Below are positions 23,185 to 25,269 of a stretch of 25,269 nt of DNA, piece by piece. Position numbers and translations under genes: made by a program. Below the pieces are notes generated by a model, which was given only the letters and a program-made list of their open reading frames with translations, made no database searches and was not told the origin of the DNA. The DNA lies in contig RPQK01000017.1 in the NCBI GenBank assembly GCA_003819755.1, positions 1 to 25,269 on the forward strand. The letters run 5' to 3'. The DNA comes from Acidobacteriota bacterium. Its GTDB lineage: Bacteria > Acidobacteriota > UBA6911 > RPQK01. The stretch's first letter is position 1. Each line of letters starts with the position of its first letter.

Positions 23185-25131
23185 GTGAATCCTTACCTCA
23201 ACAGGCTGATGATCCAGGAGCCCGAGCAGTTTTTCGGCCGCAGCAAGGATGTGGGCCGGGTCCTGGCACGAGTCAGTTCTCCGCGTCCCCAAAGCGTGTC
23301 TCTCGTCGGGGAGCGGCGAATAGGCAAATCGTCGCTTTTGTACCATCTGACATCTGCCGACGTTCGTCGTCGGTACGTCGGCCAGGACGATCAGCTGGCT
23401 GTCGTTTTTTTTGATCTGCAGCAGCTGCATGATCTTCCTCCCGACCGGTTCCTGCTGCTCCTGACGGAACGCATCAGGCGGGCAGTGGTTGAAGCAGGGA
23501 CCTCACTTTCCACTCCGGGGACAAGCGGGGGGTATGCCGAATTCCAGGCTGTGCTGGAGCAGCTGAACCAAGCTGGTCAGCGCCTCGTGCTGCTGTTTGA
23601 TGAGTTTGATGCGATCACCTCAAACCCGCTCTTTACCAAGGAGTTCTATTCTTTCCTGCGCTCGATGGCCAACAATTACGCGGTCTCTTATGTGACGTCT
23701 TCCCGCATTGAGCTCCAGAGCCTGTGTCACTCGGCCGAAATCGCTGACTCCCCCTTCTTTAACATCTTCAGCAACGTGTATCTGCGACCGTTCGAGCCGG
23801 CTGAGGCCCTCGAACTGATCTGTGCGCCCTCGAAAAGAGCGGGACACCCGCTGGAGGACTACGCCGACCAACTGATCGACATGGCTGGTTATCTGCCCTT
23901 CTATCTCCAGATCGCCTGCTCAGCCTGCTTTGACCACGTGGCGGAGAACCAGGGCCGGATAAGTGACGTCGAGGCAGTCGAAGCTCGCTTCCTGGAAGAG
24001 GCAGGCCCCCATTTCGAATACCTGTCTGATCACTTCGGCGACGACCAACTTCGGGTCCTGATCGCTATCGGAAACGGCAACCAGCCGCGGGTCGAGGATC
24101 TGGGAGCCGCGCGAAAGCTGGTACGCGACGGTCTCCTGACGGTGACTGGCAAGGACCAGAAACAAGAGTTCCGGATCTCGTCTCGACTTTTTGCCGGGCA
24201 TCTCCTTCAGGAGGTCCGGCAACGCAAAGGCCGGAAAACAGGGCAATCGGGGGGCTCGGTGAGCCGGGTTCTGAGAGCCGGGGATCGACTCGAACAGTAC
24301 GAGGTGATCGGTAAGATCGACGAGGGAGGGATGGGATACGTCTACCAGGCGCGCGATACGGTTCTCGGGCGCAAGGTGGCGATGAAGATTGTCAAGCCGG
24401 AATTGCTCGGCACAGAAACTCTCCGCCGGCGCTTTCTCCAGGAGGCCCGACTCGCGGCCGGCCTGAGCCATCCCGCCATCACTGCAGTTTATGAATTGAC
24501 CGAGTACGAGGACCAGGTCGTTCTGATCATGGAATGGCTGGAGGGAAAGACCCTCAAGCAGAAAATCCGGGAGGAGGGGAGGATTCCCTGGAGGCAGATG
24601 GCCGGATGGGCCAGCCAGGCGGCCGCCGGGCTGGAAACCGCGCACCGTCAGGCGATCGTTCACCGGGATATCAAATCGGCGAATCTCTTCATCACTGTCG
24701 GTGAGCAGCTGAAGATCCTTGATTTCGGCCTCGCCAAAAATGTTTCGCCAGTCACGGTTTCCGGACTGACCGAACATGAGTTAAGCTCCGCCGGAATGGT
24801 CGTGGGGACCATCGACTACATGTCGCCGGAGCAGGCGTGCGCGGAACGAGTCGATCATCGTACGGACCTGTTTTCGCTCGGTGTCGTCCTCTTCGAGGGG
24901 CTCACCGGTGCTCTGCCTTTTCGCAGGAGCAGCGCCGCCGCCTCGATTGACGCGATACTTAACCAGCCAGCCCCGGATCTTGCCCTGTATGAGCTTGAGA
25001 GGGCAGATCGAGTCGAGCCGATCTTGAACAGGCTGCTCGAAAAGAATCCCGCCAGACGCTATCAAACTGCGGCCCAGGTAGAGAAGGATCTCAACGATCT
25101 GCTGAAACCGCGTCGATTTGGGTGGTGGTAA
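23185..25131 (+). CDS. P-loop ATPase fused to C-terminal serine/threonine protein kinase
   Basis: A 648-residue protein starting at GTG 23185. The N-terminal half (about 16-345) resembles archaeal-type/AAA_16 STAND ATPases: FFGRSKDV (16-23), Walker A GERRIGKSS (42-50), Walker B VLLFDEFD (135-142), a possible sensor TSSR (171-174), and a winged-helix-like region (about 285-345). The C-terminal half (372-640) is a complete Hanks-type kinase: glycine loop GKIDEGGMGYVY (376-387), K401 (VAMK), E420, HRDIKSAN (493-500), DFG (513-515) and SPEQA (547-551). No transmembrane segment is seen, so it is cytosolic. Bacterial kinases usually carry the kinase domain first; here it is last, so ATP-dependent oligomerisation may control the kinase. 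The substrate is unknown and no phosphatase gene is nearby. Confidence 0.9.
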   Translation: MNPYLNRLMIQEPEQFFGRSKDVGRVLARVSSPRPQSVSLVGERRIGKSSLLYHLTSADVRRRYVGQDDQLAVVFFDLQQLHDLPPDRFLLLLTERIRRAVVEAGTSLSTPGTSGGYAEFQAVLEQLNQAGQRLVLLFDEFDAITSNPLFTKEFYSFLRSMANNYAVSYVTSSRIELQSLCHSAEIADSPFFNIFSNVYLRPFEPAEALELICAPSKRAGHPLEDYADQLIDMAGYLPFYLQIACSACFDHVAENQGRISDVEAVEARFLEEAGPHFEYLSDHFGDDQLRVLIAIGNGNQPRVEDLGAARKLVRDGLLTVTGKDQKQEFRISSRLFAGHLLQEVRQRKGRKTGQSGGSVSRVLRAGDRLEQYEVIGKIDEGGMGYVYQARDTVLGRKVAMKIVKPELLGTETLRRRFLQEARLAAGLSHPAITAVYELTEYEDQVVLIMEWLEGKTLKQKIREEGRIPWRQMAGWASQAAAGLETAHRQAIVHRDIKSANLFITVGEQLKILDFGLAKNVSPVTVSGLTEHELSSAGMVVGTIDYMSPEQACAERVDHRTDLFSLGVVLFEGLTGALPFRRSSAAASIDAILNQPAPDLALYELERADRVEPILNRLLEKNPARRYQTAAQVEKDLNDLLKPRRFGWW

Positions 25132-25146
25132 GGGGGAAAGGGTATG

Positions 25147-25183
25147 CACGAATTACACGAATTACACGGCGCGGCGTAGCCGC
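25147..25183. repeat. Orphan ACGAATTAC arm followed by small GC hairpin
   Basis: CACGAATTACACGAATTAC (from 25147) repeats the 9-bp unit of the perfect inverted repeat at 11586-11696, but no complementary arm follows within the window. GCGGC-GTA-GCCGC (25171-25183) comes next. It begins 16 bp after the kinase stop codon and may help terminate that transcript. Confidence 0.7.
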
Positions 25184-25215
25184 AACCAAAAGCCTGCCCG
25201 ATGAAGAAGAAAGAC

Positions 25216-25257
25216 AGAATGTCGAATATCGAATATCGAATGTCGAATGTCGAAGTG
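25216..25257. repeat. Six tandem 7-bp units at the right edge
   Basis: The units are AGAATGT, CGAATAT, CGAATAT, CGAATGT, CGAATGT, CGAAGTG. The array runs to within 12 bp of the end of the window and no gene is supported after 25131. By analogy with the mirrored-arm elements elsewhere in this window, it may be the left arm of another hairpin cut by the window edge. Confidence 0.75.
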
Positions 25258-25269
25258 AGGAAGAAATGA

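Overview
The window is a GC-rich stretch of bacterial chromosome that most resembles an Acidobacteriota genome. This is an inference from gene content: an Oar-like TonB-dependent receptor with an N-terminal carboxypeptidase-regulatory-like domain beside a TPR/FG-GAP/ASPIC-UnbV (CRTAC1-like) protein, a DUF5107-TPR protein, a DUF4832 protein, a Tat-exported amidohydrolase, and a serine/threonine kinase fused to a P-loop ATPase. No rRNA, tRNA, CRISPR array, transposase or phage gene was seen.

Left two thirds (262-14424), all on the minus strand. In transcription order: a GatZ/KbaZ-type tagatose-bisphosphate aldolase subunit broken by one in-frame TAA; a secreted DUF4832 protein; a perfect 49-bp inverted repeat; a secreted 1087-residue DUF5107-TPR protein; a Tat-signal amidohydrolase; a tandem-repeat hairpin; a 1196-residue TonB-dependent receptor behind a strong sigma70-like promoter and a leader of about 165 nt; a good rho-independent terminator; and an exported TPR/FG-GAP/ASPIC protein. 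Together these look like a module for taking up and processing an unknown, probably carbohydrate-related, substrate.

Right third (14549-25131), housekeeping metabolism plus one signalling gene. A bifunctional sulfate adenylyltransferase/APS kinase (minus) is divergent from a two-gene operon in which an exported double-thioredoxin-fold protein overlaps glucose-6-phosphate dehydrogenase by ATGA. This operon converges on gamma-glutamyltransferase (minus), which is divergent from purine nucleoside phosphorylase (plus). Purine nucleoside phosphorylase converges on an NAD-type isocitrate dehydrogenase (minus), which is divergent from the ATPase-kinase fusion (plus).

The most unusual feature lies between the genes. 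Most of the larger intergenic gaps hold a long self-complementary element, and several have one design: short tandem units (about 9 bp) on one arm and their mirror image on the other, with irregular units mirrored too. The AAGGACCxx family has four copies (6944-7026, 14481-14547, 19089-19171, 23024-23115) whose variable bases change together on both arms. An ACGAATTAC element is a perfect 49/49 inverted repeat (11586-11696), with an orphan arm near 25147. A third palindrome family occurs twice (16338-16408, 21835-21896), and a nested inverted repeat lies at 2689-2848. A 7-bp tandem array runs into the right edge of the window. Three genes without a Shine-Dalgarno have a TANNNT box 7-8 nt before the start codon and may be leaderless.
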